Assembly (NCBI RefSeq): GCF_049568105.1
Contig: NZ_CP145335.1
Span: forward strand, 1,426,001 to 1,490,000
Source: Salinisphaera sp049568105
GTDB taxonomy: Bacteria; Pseudomonadota; Gammaproteobacteria; Nevskiales; Salinisphaeraceae
Direction: 5' to 3'
Length of the DNA stretch: 64,000 bases
The position numbers and the translations under genes were made by a program. Each line of letters begins with the position of its first letter. The stretch's first letter is position 1. This document shows positions 36,666-47,053 of the stretch, piece after piece. The notes under the pieces were generated by a model that was given only the letters and a program-made list of their open reading frames with translations, searched no databases and was not told the DNA's origin.

Positions 36666-37676
36666 ATGGCGCATCGATTCACCGTTAAGCAGATCGCGGC
36701 CCAGGCCGGCGTAAGCCTGGCGACGGTGGATCGGGTACGCCACGGCCGTGCCCATGTCCATGCACAAACCCGGTCGCGGGTCGCAGCAGCGATTCGCGAA
36801 CTCGACGAACAAGCCGAGGCCGGTATTCCGGCCGGCCGCGGCCTGGCCATCGAAGTGATTCTGAACAGCCCCGAGCGATTCAGCCGGGCCGTGCGCCAGG
36901 CGTTCGTGGCTGCCGCTGCCGACCGGGCGCCGCTGCGCATCGCGCCGCGGTTTCATGCCGATGAGCGCATGCACGTTGATGCGATCGTCCGCCGGCTCGA
37001 GGCGATCGAGCCTCAAACCACCCAGGGCATCGTGCTCAAAGCGCCCGACCATCCGGCCGTAGCCGCAGCGGTCGAGGCACTACGCGGCCGCGGTATTCCT
37101 GTGGTCACGTTCGCTACCGATATCCGCACGGCAGGGCGCATTGCCTATGTCGGTATCGACAACGAAGCCGCCGGGCGTACCGCGGCTTTTTTATTGTCGC
37201 GTTTTCTAGCCTCGCAGAGCGCAACCGTGCTGGCCAACCTCGGCAGCCGCGACTTCCACGGCGAGCAGGATCGCTGGCACGGCTTTGCCGATTTCATGGC
37301 CCAGCACTGCCCGCAGCATAGGATCGTGACCATCGACGGCGGTTATGGTCTCGACCACGCCACCTACGAATTGGCCCGGGCCGAGCGCGCCCGGCACGGT
37401 GTTATCGGCGGCATCTACAGCATGGGCGGCGGCAACCGCGGCCTGATCCGTGCCTTGGAAGACGCCGGAGACCGGCGTTATGCGTTCGTGGGCCACGATC
37501 TCGATGCCGAGAACCGCCGCCTGCTGCGTGCCGGCCGCCTCGATGCCGTCGTCGACCACGATCTGTATGCCGATGCCGCCCGGGCGCTCCGGCATATCCT
37601 GCACTTTCGGCGCCACGGGCAAGCCGCCGAGGCCGATACCAGCCGCGCGGTGATCGTTACACCATGGAATATGTAA
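36666..37676 (+). CDS. LacI family transcriptional regulator
   Basis: This 336-aa protein has an N-terminal LacI helix-turn-helix, 'FTVKQIAAQAGVSLATVDRVRHGR', though the usual hinge region is atypical. It is followed by a periplasmic-binding-type sensor ('GIPVVTFATDIRTAGRIAYVGIDNEAAGRTAA'). Its sensor resembles that of CUT2 binding proteins. It lies 21 bp after the PhyH gene and probably controls the dioxygenase and/or the upstream ABC importer in response to their sugar. Confidence 0.85.
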   Translation: MAHRFTVKQIAAQAGVSLATVDRVRHGRAHVHAQTRSRVAAAIRELDEQAEAGIPAGRGLAIEVILNSPERFSRAVRQAFVAAAADRAPLRIAPRFHADERMHVDAIVRRLEAIEPQTTQGIVLKAPDHPAVAAAVEALRGRGIPVVTFATDIRTAGRIAYVGIDNEAAGRTAAFLLSRFLASQSATVLANLGSRDFHGEQDRWHGFADFMAQHCPQHRIVTIDGGYGLDHATYELARAERARHGVIGGIYSMGGGNRGLIRALEDAGDRRYAFVGHDLDAENRRLLRAGRLDAVVDHDLYADAARALRHILHFRRHGQAAEADTSRAVIVTPWNM

Positions 37677-37915
37677 TGGTCCGCAGCGATCGAAATAACC
37701 AGTACAAATCGATAGTACGTTGGCATGGAAAAGCCAGACACAAGAACGTTCTATAGCCGTAATAGGGCGGTCTAATAGGGGTTTGTGGCGCCGTCGATAG
37801 AACAGAAATAGAACAATTATTTGATTGAATACGCGGTTATTTCAGAAAATACCGAGCCAGGGGGCGCACGCCATAGGCGTGTCGAATCACAAAACCAACA
37901 GGGATCGACCCACAC

Positions 37916-38767
37916 ATGAGTCAAGAGGCACCGGAAACACCGTCCGATCTGCAGCGCCGCATACTGGCCGAATACAAAAGCCTGAGTAAACGGCTGCAGC
38001 AGATCGCCCAGTTCGCGGTCGACCATCCCAACGATATGGCGCTGGAAACCACGGCCGTGATCGCCGAGCGGGCCGGCGTACAGCCGTCTGCGATCATTCG
38101 TTTCGCCAAGGCATTCGGTTATTCCGGCTTCTCCGAGCTGCAGCGCGTCTATCAAACCCGGCTGGCCGAGACCGCCTCCAGCTACAGCGAGCGGCTGCGT
38201 CGACTGCGCCGCGAAGAAGAAAGCGAAACCCAGGCGCTGACGCCGCAGGGCATCCTGCGCCAGTTCTGCCAGGCCAATCGCATGGCGCTCGACCATCTGG
38301 CCGACGAAATCGATGCCGAGCCACTCGCCAAGGCCGCCCGGATCATGGCCGATGCCGAGTGCGTCTATCTATGCGGCCAGCGCCGTTCGTTTCCGGTAGT
38401 CACCTACATGGCCTACGCACTCAGCCAGATTAAGGCCAACGCCTGCCTGCTCGACGGCCTCGGCGGCATGCTCTCGCAACAGGCCGCGCGCCTGCGCCCG
38501 AACGACGTGCTGTTCGCTGTGTCGTTTCATCCCTACGCCGAAGAAACCGCCGAGACCATCCGCATCGCCACCGAGCAGGGCACCCCCGTGGTCGTACTTA
38601 CCGACAGCCCGCTCAGCCCGGTCGCCGCCCACGCCACCGTCTGCCTCGAAGTACACGACGCCGAACTGCATAACTTCCGTTCACTCACTGCCTCCATGTG
38701 CCTCGCCCAGGCGCTGACCGTCGCGGTTGGGCTCAATCTGAACGACGAGGAAATGCTGGCGGGGTGA
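37916..38767 (+). CDS. iolR: RpiR/MurR family regulator, probable inositol repressor
   Basis: This 283-aa protein has an N-terminal RpiR helix-turn-helix ('AVIAERAGVQPSAIIRFAKAFGYSGFSELQRVY') and a C-terminal SIS sugar-binding domain ('ADAECVYLCGQRRSFPVVTYMAYAL', 'VLFAVSFHPYAEETAETI'). This is the IolR type of Proteobacteria, which represses iol genes until an inositol-derived intermediate binds. The promoter region (37677-37915) is AT-rich with AGAA repeats near 37803-37815 but no clean palindrome. CAGGGA precedes the ATG. The end of CRISPR array 1 begins only 24 bp after its stop. Confidence 0.88.
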   Translation: MSQEAPETPSDLQRRILAEYKSLSKRLQQIAQFAVDHPNDMALETTAVIAERAGVQPSAIIRFAKAFGYSGFSELQRVYQTRLAETASSYSERLRRLRREEESETQALTPQGILRQFCQANRMALDHLADEIDAEPLAKAARIMADAECVYLCGQRRSFPVVTYMAYALSQIKANACLLDGLGGMLSQQAARLRPNDVLFAVSFHPYAEETAETIRIATEQGTPVVVLTDSPLSPVAAHATVCLEVHDAELHNFRSLTASMCLAQALTVAVGLNLNDEEMLAG

Positions 38768-38791
38768 AAAGCCGAGCATAAACTGAATGCC

Positions 38792-41700
38792 TGAGTTGGC
38801 TGCCTACGCGGCAGCGAACCCCAGTTGCCGGCCTCTGCAAAGCTCACAATCTTTCTTAGCTGCCTACGCGGCAGCGAACAAGAGGAAATGGGCGAGCCGC
38901 TACGCCATCCGTTTCTTAGCTGCCTACGCGGCAGCGAACGACGGCTTCGATCGTGCTCCAGTGGCGTTCTCTTTCTTAGCTGCCTACGCGGCAGCGAACC
39001 TCGGCCGCGCCGCCCTCGGCTATCTCACCCATTTCTTAGCTGCCTACGCGGCAGCGAACCTGGGCCGGGCGATCGGCGGCCGGCATCCCTGTTTCTTAGC
39101 TGCCTACGCGGCAGCGAACGCCCGGCCGATGAATCACGTCGATGACCCGATTTTCTTAGCTGCCTACGCGGCAGCGAACCCGGTGCGGCGGATGTAGGTG
39201 ACGCATTGGCATTTCTTAGCTGCCTACGCGGCAGCGAACTCAAGGCCGCCACGGCGCGCGGCTGTGGCATTTTTCTTAGCTGCCTACGCGGCAGCGAACG
39301 GCCGAACCCGGCGGCGCAGCGGGCCCCTTTTTTTCTTAGCTGCCTACGCGGCAGCGAACGCCTCGACCTTGCCTTTGGTATCCGAGTCGGTTTTCTTAGC
39401 TGCCTACGCGGCAGCGAACGTCTCGCCGCCCTCGCCGGCCTCGGCATCGTTTTTCTTAGCTGCCTACGCGGCAGCGAACTTTGGTCCGCGGGCGATCTGG
39501 TCCAGTTTGTATTTCTTAGCTGCCTACGCGGCAGCGAACATCACGTTGACCACTTGAGGGGGTGCCCATTTTTTCTTAGCTGCCTACGCGGCAGCGAACT
39601 GTTGTTGCGCTCGGGGTGCACGGCGTCAGCGTTTCTTAGCTGCCTACGCGGCAGCGAACCTATCGCAGCTGGTTAAGGGGCCTGATAACAATTTCTTAGC
39701 TGCCTACGCGGCAGCGAACATCGATCCGCCGTGGATGATCCACACCTATCTTTTTCTTAGCTGCCTACGCGGCAGCGAACTGTGCGAACCCTTGCCGGCG
39801 AGGATGCCGTTGTTTCTTAGCTGCCTACGCGGCAGCGAACAGCGAGATCACCAGGAGCGGCGTGTTATTCAATTTCTTAGCTGCCTACGCGGCAGCGAAC
39901 CACTTCCGGCGTGCAGCTACCGAGGACGTCCTTTTCTTAGCTGCCTACGCGGCAGCGAACGCAACGTCTGCCCCGCGATATTGACCGGTAGCTTTCTTAG
40001 CTGCCTACGCGGCAGCGAACATCTGCTGCTGGCGCTGACGCTCCCCGCTGGCTTTCTTAGCTGCCTACGCGGCAGCGAACCCAAATCGCCGACAACCCTT
40101 CTGGGATGCACTTTTCTTAGCTGCCTACGCGGCAGCGAACCAAATGGTCACGCTATCCAGCGACGTCATACTTTTCTTAGCTGCCTACGCGGCAGCGAAC
40201 ACGATCGCGGCGTAGATGCCGCCCGCTTGTTCATTTCTTAGCTGCCTACGCGGCAGCGAACTCCTTCGCCTTGGTCTTGCGCGTGGTGCGCTTTTTCTTA
40301 GCTGCCTACGCGGCAGCGAACACGAGCACGGCCGACCCGAACGCCAACACGGCTTTCTTAGCTGCCTACGCGGCAGCGAACATGGGCGAGCCGCTACGCC
40401 ACCCGGGCGAGACTTTCTTAGCTGCCTACGCGGCAGCGAACGCGGCCCGACGTATGCCGAGGGGGTGGCAGATTTTCTTAGCTGCCTACGCGGCAGCGAA
40501 CGCGCAGGGCCCACATTGGCGAGCGCATACAGCTTTCTTAGCTGCCTACGCGGCAGCGAACTTCTTCGCGGTGGCCGAGGCCAGCCACGACAATTTCTTA
40601 GCTGCCTACGCGGCAGCGAACCCGCGTATATGGATCAGCTCGCGATCGGTCAATTTCTTAGCTGCCTACGCGGCAGCGAACTGACAATGGCTATCGCCAT
40701 GGGCGCCGTGCTGTTTCTTAGCTGCCTACGCGGCAGCGAACACCCAGGCGCCGGATCCGGACCCGCTGACGCTTTTCTTAGCTGCCTACGCGGCAGCGAA
40801 CATTGCAGGTCGTAGGGCTGGCGCGTGTTGACCTTTCTTAGCTGCCTACGCGGCAGCGAACGCCGCGACAAACCCTTGTGTCTAAAGGGTTTTTTTCTTA
40901 GCTGCCTACGCGGCAGCGAACCTCCCTAAATTTCGTGGCAATCATTGCCGCGATTTCTTAGCTGCCTACGCGGCAGCGAACAAACCCCGTCTAAGGCCCC
41001 CATTCATGCAGGATTTCTTAGCTGCCTACGCGGCAGCGAACATATGCGGCGGCGTGCTGCTGTCGGCGGCCCTTTTCTTAGCTGCCTACGCGGCAGCGAA
41101 CGCGGATCGTGGTGGCCACGTTCGAGGCGTTGATTTCTTAGCTGCCTACGCGGCAGCGAACGGGATCGCGCTGTTCGCCGTCACGTGGCGCCATTTCTTA
41201 GCTGCCTACGCGGCAGCGAACCGGGTCTCCGTTGTGGCGGATCTGGCGCGCGCTTTCTTAGCTGCCTACGCGGCAGCGAACAGGTCGGCGTTGACCTGTT
41301 CGTTTGCGGACAATTTCTTAGCTGCCTACGCGGCAGCGAACAACGGTTGCTACTACATCATGCTCTGGCATGTTTTCTTAGCTGCCTACGCGGCAGCGAA
41401 CGTTGTCCTTTCATTCATCTTCGAATACTTCAATTTCTTAGCTGCCTACGCGGCAGCGAACCGCCTTGAGCAGTTTGGCGTTTACCTGATCATTTTCTTA
41501 GCTGCCTACGCGGCAGCGAACGTTTGCCCGGCTGCCGAGGCGGCCAATCGGCTTTTCTTAGCTGCCTACGCGGCAGCGAACTGGTGATGCGGTTGCTCAT
41601 GGTCTGCCCCTCTTTTCTTAGCTGCCTACGCGGCAGCGAACGTGCTAGCACGGGGAAGTTCGATTGTCTCAAATTTCTTAGCTGCCTACGCGGCAGCGAA

Positions 41701-42902
41701 CCTCCGTCTGTCCCTATCGTCTTACTTGCTATTTTTCTTAGCTGCCTACGCGGCAGCGAACGCGGCGTCGATCCGGTCGTGCCGAACCTGTTGTTTCTTA
41801 GCTGCCTACGCGGCAGCGAACCGAAGGCCAAGCAACTGCTGACCGGCGACGACTTTCTTAGCTGCCTACGCGGCAGCGAACGCCATCTGCGGACGCATCT
41901 TGATCCACTCATTTTTCTTAGCTGCCTACGCGGCAGCGAACAGCAACCCGGCGACCGTGACGCGCGTCACGATTTTCTTAGCTGCCTACGCGGCAGCGAA
42001 CATGCGATTCGCGACCGGCTGGTCGATCTGCACTTTCTTAGCTGCCTACGCGGCAGCGAACGTCGTTGTTTCGACACGCCGAAACGCCGCATATTTCTTA
42101 GCTGCCTACGCGGCAGCGAACGAAATGGCCCAGCATATCTATGCCGCCGCTAATTTCTTAGCTGCCTACGCGGCAGCGAACTGGGCCGACTCGGCATTAT
42201 TTGCGTTTTTTGATTTCTTAGCTGCCTACGCGGCAGCGAACTTGCCGGCACTGGTTGCCGGATTGCTCGGCGCTTTCTTAGCTGCCTACGCGGCAGCGAA
42301 CGGTCTGCCAGCCGACTTGCGCCTCGATGGGCTTTTCTTAGCTGCCTACGCGGCAGCGAACACGACGCGCCGGTCCAGTCGCCGGTAGCCTGATTTCTTA
42401 GCTGCCTACGCGGCAGCGAACACGATGCGCCCGCGGTCGAGAGGGATGTTCGGTTTCTTAGCTGCCTACGCGGCAGCGAACGGCATCCGAAAAGCGGATT
42501 GTCCTATGGGATGTTTCTTAGCTGCCTACGCGGCAGCGAACCCTCGGCCTGGGCCGGAGCCGCTTTTTGCGTGTTTCTTAGCTGCCTACGCGGCAGCGAA
42601 CGGTTGATCGTGTTCGACGTTACGAGAATCGCCTTTCTTAGCTGCCTACGCGGCAGCGAACCACTTCGGCGCCGGTGCCGGCGGGTAGCTTTCTTTCTTA
42701 GCTGCCTACGCGGCAGCGAACAAAATCTTTGCTCGCGGCCATCGACCGCGGCCGTTTCTTAGCTGCCTACGCGGCAGCGAACGCCCCGACGGCGGCGGAG
42801 TAGCTATTTAGGCATTTCTTAGCTGCCTACGCGGCAGCGAACTCGGGTTGATGTAATGCTCTTTAGATGACAGCTTTCTTAGCTGCCTACGCGGCAGCGA
42901 AC
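38792..42902 (-). CRISPR. Type I-F CRISPR array 1: 69 repeats, 68 spacers
   Basis: The 28-nt repeat, read on the transcribed minus strand, begins GTTCGCTGCC and ends CTAAGAAA, with stem CTGCC/GGCAG around loop GCGTA. This is the I-F type recognised by Cas6f. Spacers are 32 nt, with three of 33 nt; 69 x 28 + 65 x 32 + 3 x 33 equals the 4111-bp span. The leader-distal repeat (38792-38819) has four changes in its last 7 nt, as expected for the old end. Transcription runs leftward from the leader at 42903. Confidence 0.98.
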
Positions 42903-42938
42903 TAGAGTATAAATATTATAAGCGACTGATTTTTAAAG
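42903..42938 (-). promoter_or_regulatory. Array 1 leader, repeat-proximal box
   Basis: These 36 nt touch the first repeat and match the array 2 leader at 24 of 36 positions with no gap. The plus-strand ends AATCxGTxxCTTA-like core and CTTTAA box (minus strand) are the best kept. The segment is AT-rich and may carry the array promoter or integration signals. Confidence 0.7.
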
Positions 42939-42962
42939 ACCGGTTCGTTTTTGAGGTCGTTC

Positions 42963-43033
42963 AACCCTTTTCTACTAAGGATATGTAACTATCTGATTTT
43001 AGGAGGCACATTCAGCGCCTCCTAAAAAGGGTT
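42963..43033 (-). terminator. Stem-loop at the 3' end of the cas operon
   Basis: An inner eleven-pair stem, TTTTAGGAGGC (42997-43007) with GCCTCCTAAAA (43017-43027), is enclosed by AACCCTTTT/AAAAGGGTT. It starts right at the cas6f stop codon. There is no U-run after the stem, so it may be a processing or pausing structure as much as a terminator. Confidence 0.5.
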
Positions 43034-43601
43034 AAAACCACGGCACGGTAGCTTCGCTACTTAGGCCATACGTGTTGAATGAGCCAGGTATAGGTTCGGT
43101 GCGCTTTCGGCCATGTTCTATGAACAGGCTGAACCGCTGACCGGTGCTACCGCTGCGCACCTGTACGAAAGGTAGCGATACCTGTTGCTCGACACTATCA
43201 GGCACGCGCTCTTGGGCTGTTTGCTCGCTTTCATTGTGACGGCGCATCCGGCGGCGGCGAAGCCGTTCGGCATTGGTCTTGAATTGCCGCCGACGAACGA
43301 TGCGATATTCAGCATTGCCAGGGATCGGTTCGATCGGACTGATCTCGATATGATCGTGCATCCCCTTGAGCCAGTTGTTCGCTATGAGCTGTTCCAGGCG
43401 TTCGGGCTGCCCGTGTAGACGCAAGATTTCGCCCGGAGTGCGGGCTCGCACCCCGGTTTTGTGCTCGGGCAGGCTGATACCAATATCATCGGCTTCGAGT
43501 TCCGCCAGAGCACGATGCAGCTTGCTATAGAGCGCGCCCATGAGCATGGGGGCCGGAAATTCCGGATCCGGCCGCAGGCGGATATCCAGATAATGCGTCA
43601 T
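43032..43601 (-). CDS. cas6f: CRISPR endoribonuclease Cas6f (Csy4)
   Basis: This 189-aa protein starts MTHYLDIRLRPDPEFP, closely matching Pseudomonas Csy4. The catalytic His29 ('KLHRAL'), the Ser-containing 'SGSTGQRF' strand, the Arg-rich RNA-binding helix 'RLRRRRMRRH' and the C-terminal 'PWF' are all present. It cuts the repeat RNA on the 3' side of the hairpin and stays bound as part of the Csy complex. ATG 43601 is preferred over an in-frame TTG at 43607 because it fits the family. It is the last gene of the cas operon. Confidence 0.96.
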   Translation of the reverse strand: MTHYLDIRLRPDPEFPAPMLMGALYSKLHRALAELEADDIGISLPEHKTGVRARTPGEILRLHGQPERLEQLIANNWLKGMHDHIEISPIEPIPGNAEYRIVRRRQFKTNAERLRRRRMRRHNESEQTAQERVPDSVEQQVSLPFVQVRSGSTGQRFSLFIEHGRKRTEPIPGSFNTYGLSSEATVPWF

Positions 43602-43603
43602 GG

Positions 43604-44638
43604 TCAATCGGCCTCCCCGAATACGCCGCCGCGGATGAGTGTGGCCATTACGAAGTGCTGTTGTTCGGGGTCCGGTTTGGCGTCGTTTGCCATCCAGTTA
43701 TCGAGCAGGCTGTAGAAGTCCATCTTGGCTTTCGGCTGACGATAGGCCGTGCCCTGTGTCGTGACGGAGCCGTAGGGTTCGACGGCAATCGGCCCCAAAT
43801 CTTTTTCGGCGGCCTCGGGATACCAAGTATCGACCGTGCGAAGCGCATTGCCGATTTTCTGCGAATGCATGGCGGCCACTTTGTCGACGTCGTACAGCGT
43901 CTTGGATTTGTCGCCGCGGCTGCGATCGAGTATCAGCTCCTGGGATGGAAAGACTTCCTGGCCTGCGCCGACACGCGCGAAGGCCGTGATGTCTAGAAGA
44001 ATATAGCGATCACCGGCGAGACCGCTGGCGATGACCTGAGCAAGCGAGTCGAGTTTGGCTTGGTTTTCGCCGTCGGCTGCGAAATCACGCAGACCAAGCG
44101 TCTGGGCGTCGAATACCCATTCGTTTTGCTGCTCGCCCTTCGAAAACTGCCGGATCTGAACTTCGATATCTTCGGCGACCAACCGGTTGCGCCAAAGAAA
44201 GCGGCCGTTGGCTAGATTATGGGCGTAGCGAGCGGCCAGAGTGGCGAATCCGTGTTCGTCGACATACCCCGATACGGCTTCGGCCAGTTTGGTTTCGTAA
44301 TTGGCGTTGTTACAGGCCGACGGTTTGCCGGCACCGCCCAGGACGCGCAGCGTGAAATGCACTTTTAACGTATCGGCGTCGTGCGGCAGGTTGGCGACGT
44401 CGACAGTCTGCAGGTTTGGATTCTCGATTGCTGCATCCAGCTTGGCTGGGTCCTGATCTTTGGTCTTCAAACGGTTGGAGATCGTGCCGCGGACCGATTT
44501 TTCGCGAATGGTGACAGCGGGCCACTGGTTGGACGCGTTACGTTCGGACCAAGGGCCTGCGTAAAAAAGCCCATCGGATGGATCGAGCTTGCGATCGAAA
44601 GCGAGTACAGATGCTTTGAGTTCGTCTTTCTTGGCCAT
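43604..44638 (-). CDS. csy3: Type I-F Cascade backbone protein Cas7f (Csy3)
   Basis: This 344-aa protein has the Csy3 N-terminus 'LAFDRKLDPSDGLFYAGPWSER' and 'VTIREKSVRGTISNRL'. Six copies form the helical backbone holding the crRNA spacer. GAGGGGG precedes the ATG. It lies 12 bp after csy2 and 2 bp before cas6f. Confidence 0.96.
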   Translation of the reverse strand: MAKKDELKASVLAFDRKLDPSDGLFYAGPWSERNASNQWPAVTIREKSVRGTISNRLKTKDQDPAKLDAAIENPNLQTVDVANLPHDADTLKVHFTLRVLGGAGKPSACNNANYETKLAEAVSGYVDEHGFATLAARYAHNLANGRFLWRNRLVAEDIEVQIRQFSKGEQQNEWVFDAQTLGLRDFAADGENQAKLDSLAQVIASGLAGDRYILLDITAFARVGAGQEVFPSQELILDRSRGDKSKTLYDVDKVAAMHSQKIGNALRTVDTWYPEAAEKDLGPIAVEPYGSVTTQGTAYRQPKAKMDFYSLLDNWMANDAKPDPEQQHFVMATLIRGGVFGEAD

Positions 44639-44650
44639 GGTGAATCCCCC

Positions 44651-45610
44651 TCAGGATTGGCGTTGGTTGGCGTAGTCGTTGTTCAGTCGGTAGCTGCCCG
44701 GGTCCAGCTCGTTATCGATGTACCAGAGCAAGGCTTCCGGGCGCTGTAGGCGATGCGGGCTGATCCATTGGCCGATGGAATACAGGCTTTCGACGAACCG
44801 AAACGGTGTCGTCGTATCGCGGGCATTGGCCACTTCGCCCGGCGCATGTAATTCGCCCAGAGCGCCGTAGCCCACGGGAATTGGTACATGCCAGCCGGGT
44901 CGGCTGCGGATTTCCCAGTGGCCGGTATCTCCTGATTCGTCGGTGCGGTAGTCGTGATGAAGCCGGGCGAAATCCAGCCAGGCATCCAGTAGCGAAGCGG
45001 CTTCATTTTGTTCGCGCAGTTCGGCAAGCCGGTCGTGCAAGGCTGGTTCGTTGAGCACGAGCGCAAAGCCGGGCAGAAGACCGCGCCGCAGGCGCTGGAA
45101 GGTCTGTTCGTATTCGTCGCTATCGTCCGGCATGGGCGTTAGCGAGGGGGCAGGGCCGCGATCGGTTCGCCCGTCGACCAGAACACTGCCGCCGGCGATA
45201 CGCATGCCATGCACGAACTCGTAAATGTCGTCGGCGATGGCTTGGCGTTCGTTGTGGCTGCCCGAGCAGTTATCGCCCGACACCGAGAAGACCAGCGAGA
45301 TCTCCAGGTGCATCCGGCCTTCTTCTGCGATAGCCGCGGTCTTACCGTCCTTGCCGACGGGGTTTCGCGTGAGATGGAACTGCTGCAGGTTATAGCCGGC
45401 CGAGGACGATTGAATATCGTGCCAGTGGCAGATCACGCCCACGCTTTGAAATTCGAGTAATAGTTCATCCGGCAAACCACGCTCCAATGCATGCATGAAG
45501 CCGACGAACGCACTCATGGCTGGGAACCCCCAGGTCATCGGGCTAGAGATCGCGTTGGCGTTCTGTACGCGCAAGCGCGGCAGGACGAGCAGAGTTTGTG
45601 CTTTATTCAT
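44651..45610 (-). CDS. csy2: Type I-F Cascade protein Cas5f (Csy2)
   Basis: This 319-aa protein has the Csy2 signature 'LLVLPRLRVQNANAISSPMTWGFPAMSAFVGFMHAL' at the N-terminus. It binds the crRNA 5' handle and, with Csy1, recognises the PAM. It overlaps the end of csy1 by 8 bp, indicating coupled translation. Confidence 0.95.
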   Translation of the reverse strand: MNKAQTLLVLPRLRVQNANAISSPMTWGFPAMSAFVGFMHALERGLPDELLLEFQSVGVICHWHDIQSSSAGYNLQQFHLTRNPVGKDGKTAAIAEEGRMHLEISLVFSVSGDNCSGSHNERQAIADDIYEFVHGMRIAGGSVLVDGRTDRGPAPSLTPMPDDSDEYEQTFQRLRRGLLPGFALVLNEPALHDRLAELREQNEAASLLDAWLDFARLHHDYRTDESGDTGHWEIRSRPGWHVPIPVGYGALGELHAPGEVANARDTTTPFRFVESLYSIGQWISPHRLQRPEALLWYIDNELDPGSYRLNNDYANQRQS

Positions 45611-46964
45611 GGCCGATCACCTCCTCCAGGCCGGCCAGTTCTTTCTGTAGCTTGTCTTGCCACTCTTTGTAGGTGGCCGCGAGCGTTGCGACGTTGCGGT
45701 CTTTAGCTGCCGAAGCCGTAAAATGCCGGTGTTCCGGGTCGCCCATGGGAAGTTTCCAGTAACGTTCCAGCCGACTGTTGAGCCAACGGCTAAAGTCCTC
45801 ACAGACGGTTGTGAGCCAATCCGCTGCTTCCATTTCGGCGCGAAATTCGGCATCGGTGCGGGCGCGATAGGGGTCGAGCCAATACTGGTGTGCTGATGCA
45901 AGCCGGCAGTGCCAGTCGTTGGTCCACCCTGGTTCGAGTTGCTGCATCTCGCTGGTAAAAACGATGAGCTCGTCGACTAGAGCAGCCGTCAATTCATCAC
46001 GCCGGTCTCGGGTACCCATATTTGGATCGGGGACGGCGGCGAGCAGCTGCCCCAGCGCGCGTAGATTGCGGCCAACAGCAGGCCGCCGGCCAAAGGCAGA
46101 AAACGCGGAAGCAGCCCGGATGGGCGAGACCTGGCGCGAACGCCAGGTTGGCGGAGCGCTACCCAGCAGATAACTGTTACCGCCGCGCTCGCTGTTCAAT
46201 TGCGAAATGTTCTGTGGCTTGCTGCCGCCGAACCGCTGAATGGCAAGCCCCGGATAGTCACAGTAGCCATGCTCCGACGGCTCATCCTTGCGACGGGCAT
46301 CGCGTGCGGCCTTGGCGTCTTCTGAAAAACGATCGTTATTGATTATGCGGAACACCCGATGCGCCAGGGATGTGGCGTACAGCGGAGCTAGAAGGTGAAA
46401 ATCGGCTTCGACCGAAGGGTCGTCGCCGACGAGCCAGTAAAGCTGCTTCCCGCGGGTATGTGACGCATAACGGCCGGCCGGTTGCGTGATGGTGGCAAAA
46501 TCCTGCATCAGCCGATCTGCCGTTTCCGGGTTATCGCTGAGTGCAGTGGCTAGATCTGGATCCCCATTCTCCAGGAGCTCGAGCAGGGTGCGGCCGTCGT
46601 ATTCCAGTTTGAGGAACTTGAATACGTCGAGTGCCGCCGCGTTGCCAACGACATCCACCGTGAACTGTGCGTCCAGTGTGTGGGTGCCGACTGTTTGTCC
46701 CGCGGGCTCGCCATCCGGCGGGGCGTAGAGGCTGGAGCCTTTGGCGTCCGGATGGATCGGTTTGAGTGAGTGCGTGACGACTTGTAGCTGGCCAACACGG
46801 CGGGCCGCATCGGCTAGCCAGTTGTCATAATCGAATTGCGCGACCAGTTTTTCGTATTTGGGATCGTCAGTTGCGAGTTTTTCGGTTTTTGCTTTGAAAC
46901 GCTCCTCAAGAAATTGACTTATCGTCGATCGAAGGTTGCTCGTATGTGGTTGAGCTGACTGCAT
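45603..46964 (-). CDS. csy1: Type I-F Cascade large subunit Cas8f (Csy1)
   Basis: This 453-aa protein carries the conserved Csy1 block 'FGGSKPQNISQLNSERGG' and the helical C-terminus with 'WRSR' and 'HYWLDPYRA'-like segments. It recognises the CC PAM and recruits Cas2-3. AAGAGG sits just before ATG 46964. It is separated from cas2-3 by a 370-bp gap with a CreTA-like module, so it may be transcribed separately from cas1/cas2-3. Confidence 0.95.
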   Translation of the reverse strand: MQSAQPHTSNLRSTISQFLEERFKAKTEKLATDDPKYEKLVAQFDYDNWLADAARRVGQLQVVTHSLKPIHPDAKGSSLYAPPDGEPAGQTVGTHTLDAQFTVDVVGNAAALDVFKFLKLEYDGRTLLELLENGDPDLATALSDNPETADRLMQDFATITQPAGRYASHTRGKQLYWLVGDDPSVEADFHLLAPLYATSLAHRVFRIINNDRFSEDAKAARDARRKDEPSEHGYCDYPGLAIQRFGGSKPQNISQLNSERGGNSYLLGSAPPTWRSRQVSPIRAASAFSAFGRRPAVGRNLRALGQLLAAVPDPNMGTRDRRDELTAALVDELIVFTSEMQQLEPGWTNDWHCRLASAHQYWLDPYRARTDAEFRAEMEAADWLTTVCEDFSRWLNSRLERYWKLPMGDPEHRHFTASAAKDRNVATLAATYKEWQDKLQKELAGLEEVIGHE

Positions 46965-47002
46965 TGCCTCTTAGTTCCCCCATTCAGCTAACTTTTTATG
47001 GC

Positions 47003-47043
47003 AACATGAGGCGCGAAGCAGCGGGTGTACCGCGCCTCATGTT
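47003..47043 (-). other. Long hairpin between the mini-ORF and csy1
   Basis: A perfect thirteen-pair stem, AACATGAGGCGCG/CGCGCCTCATGTT, with a 15-base loop lies between the mini-ORF stop and the csy1 ribosome site. It may end the mini-ORF transcript or tune csy1 translation. No U-run follows it on the minus strand. Confidence 0.65.
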
Positions 47044-47053
47044 CAGGTGGTGC

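Noticed and set aside
38787..42762. Long open frames on both strands reading FLAAYAAAN or FLSCLRGSE repeats
   Set aside because: They are translations of the CRISPR repeat with spacer-coded filler, not proteins.
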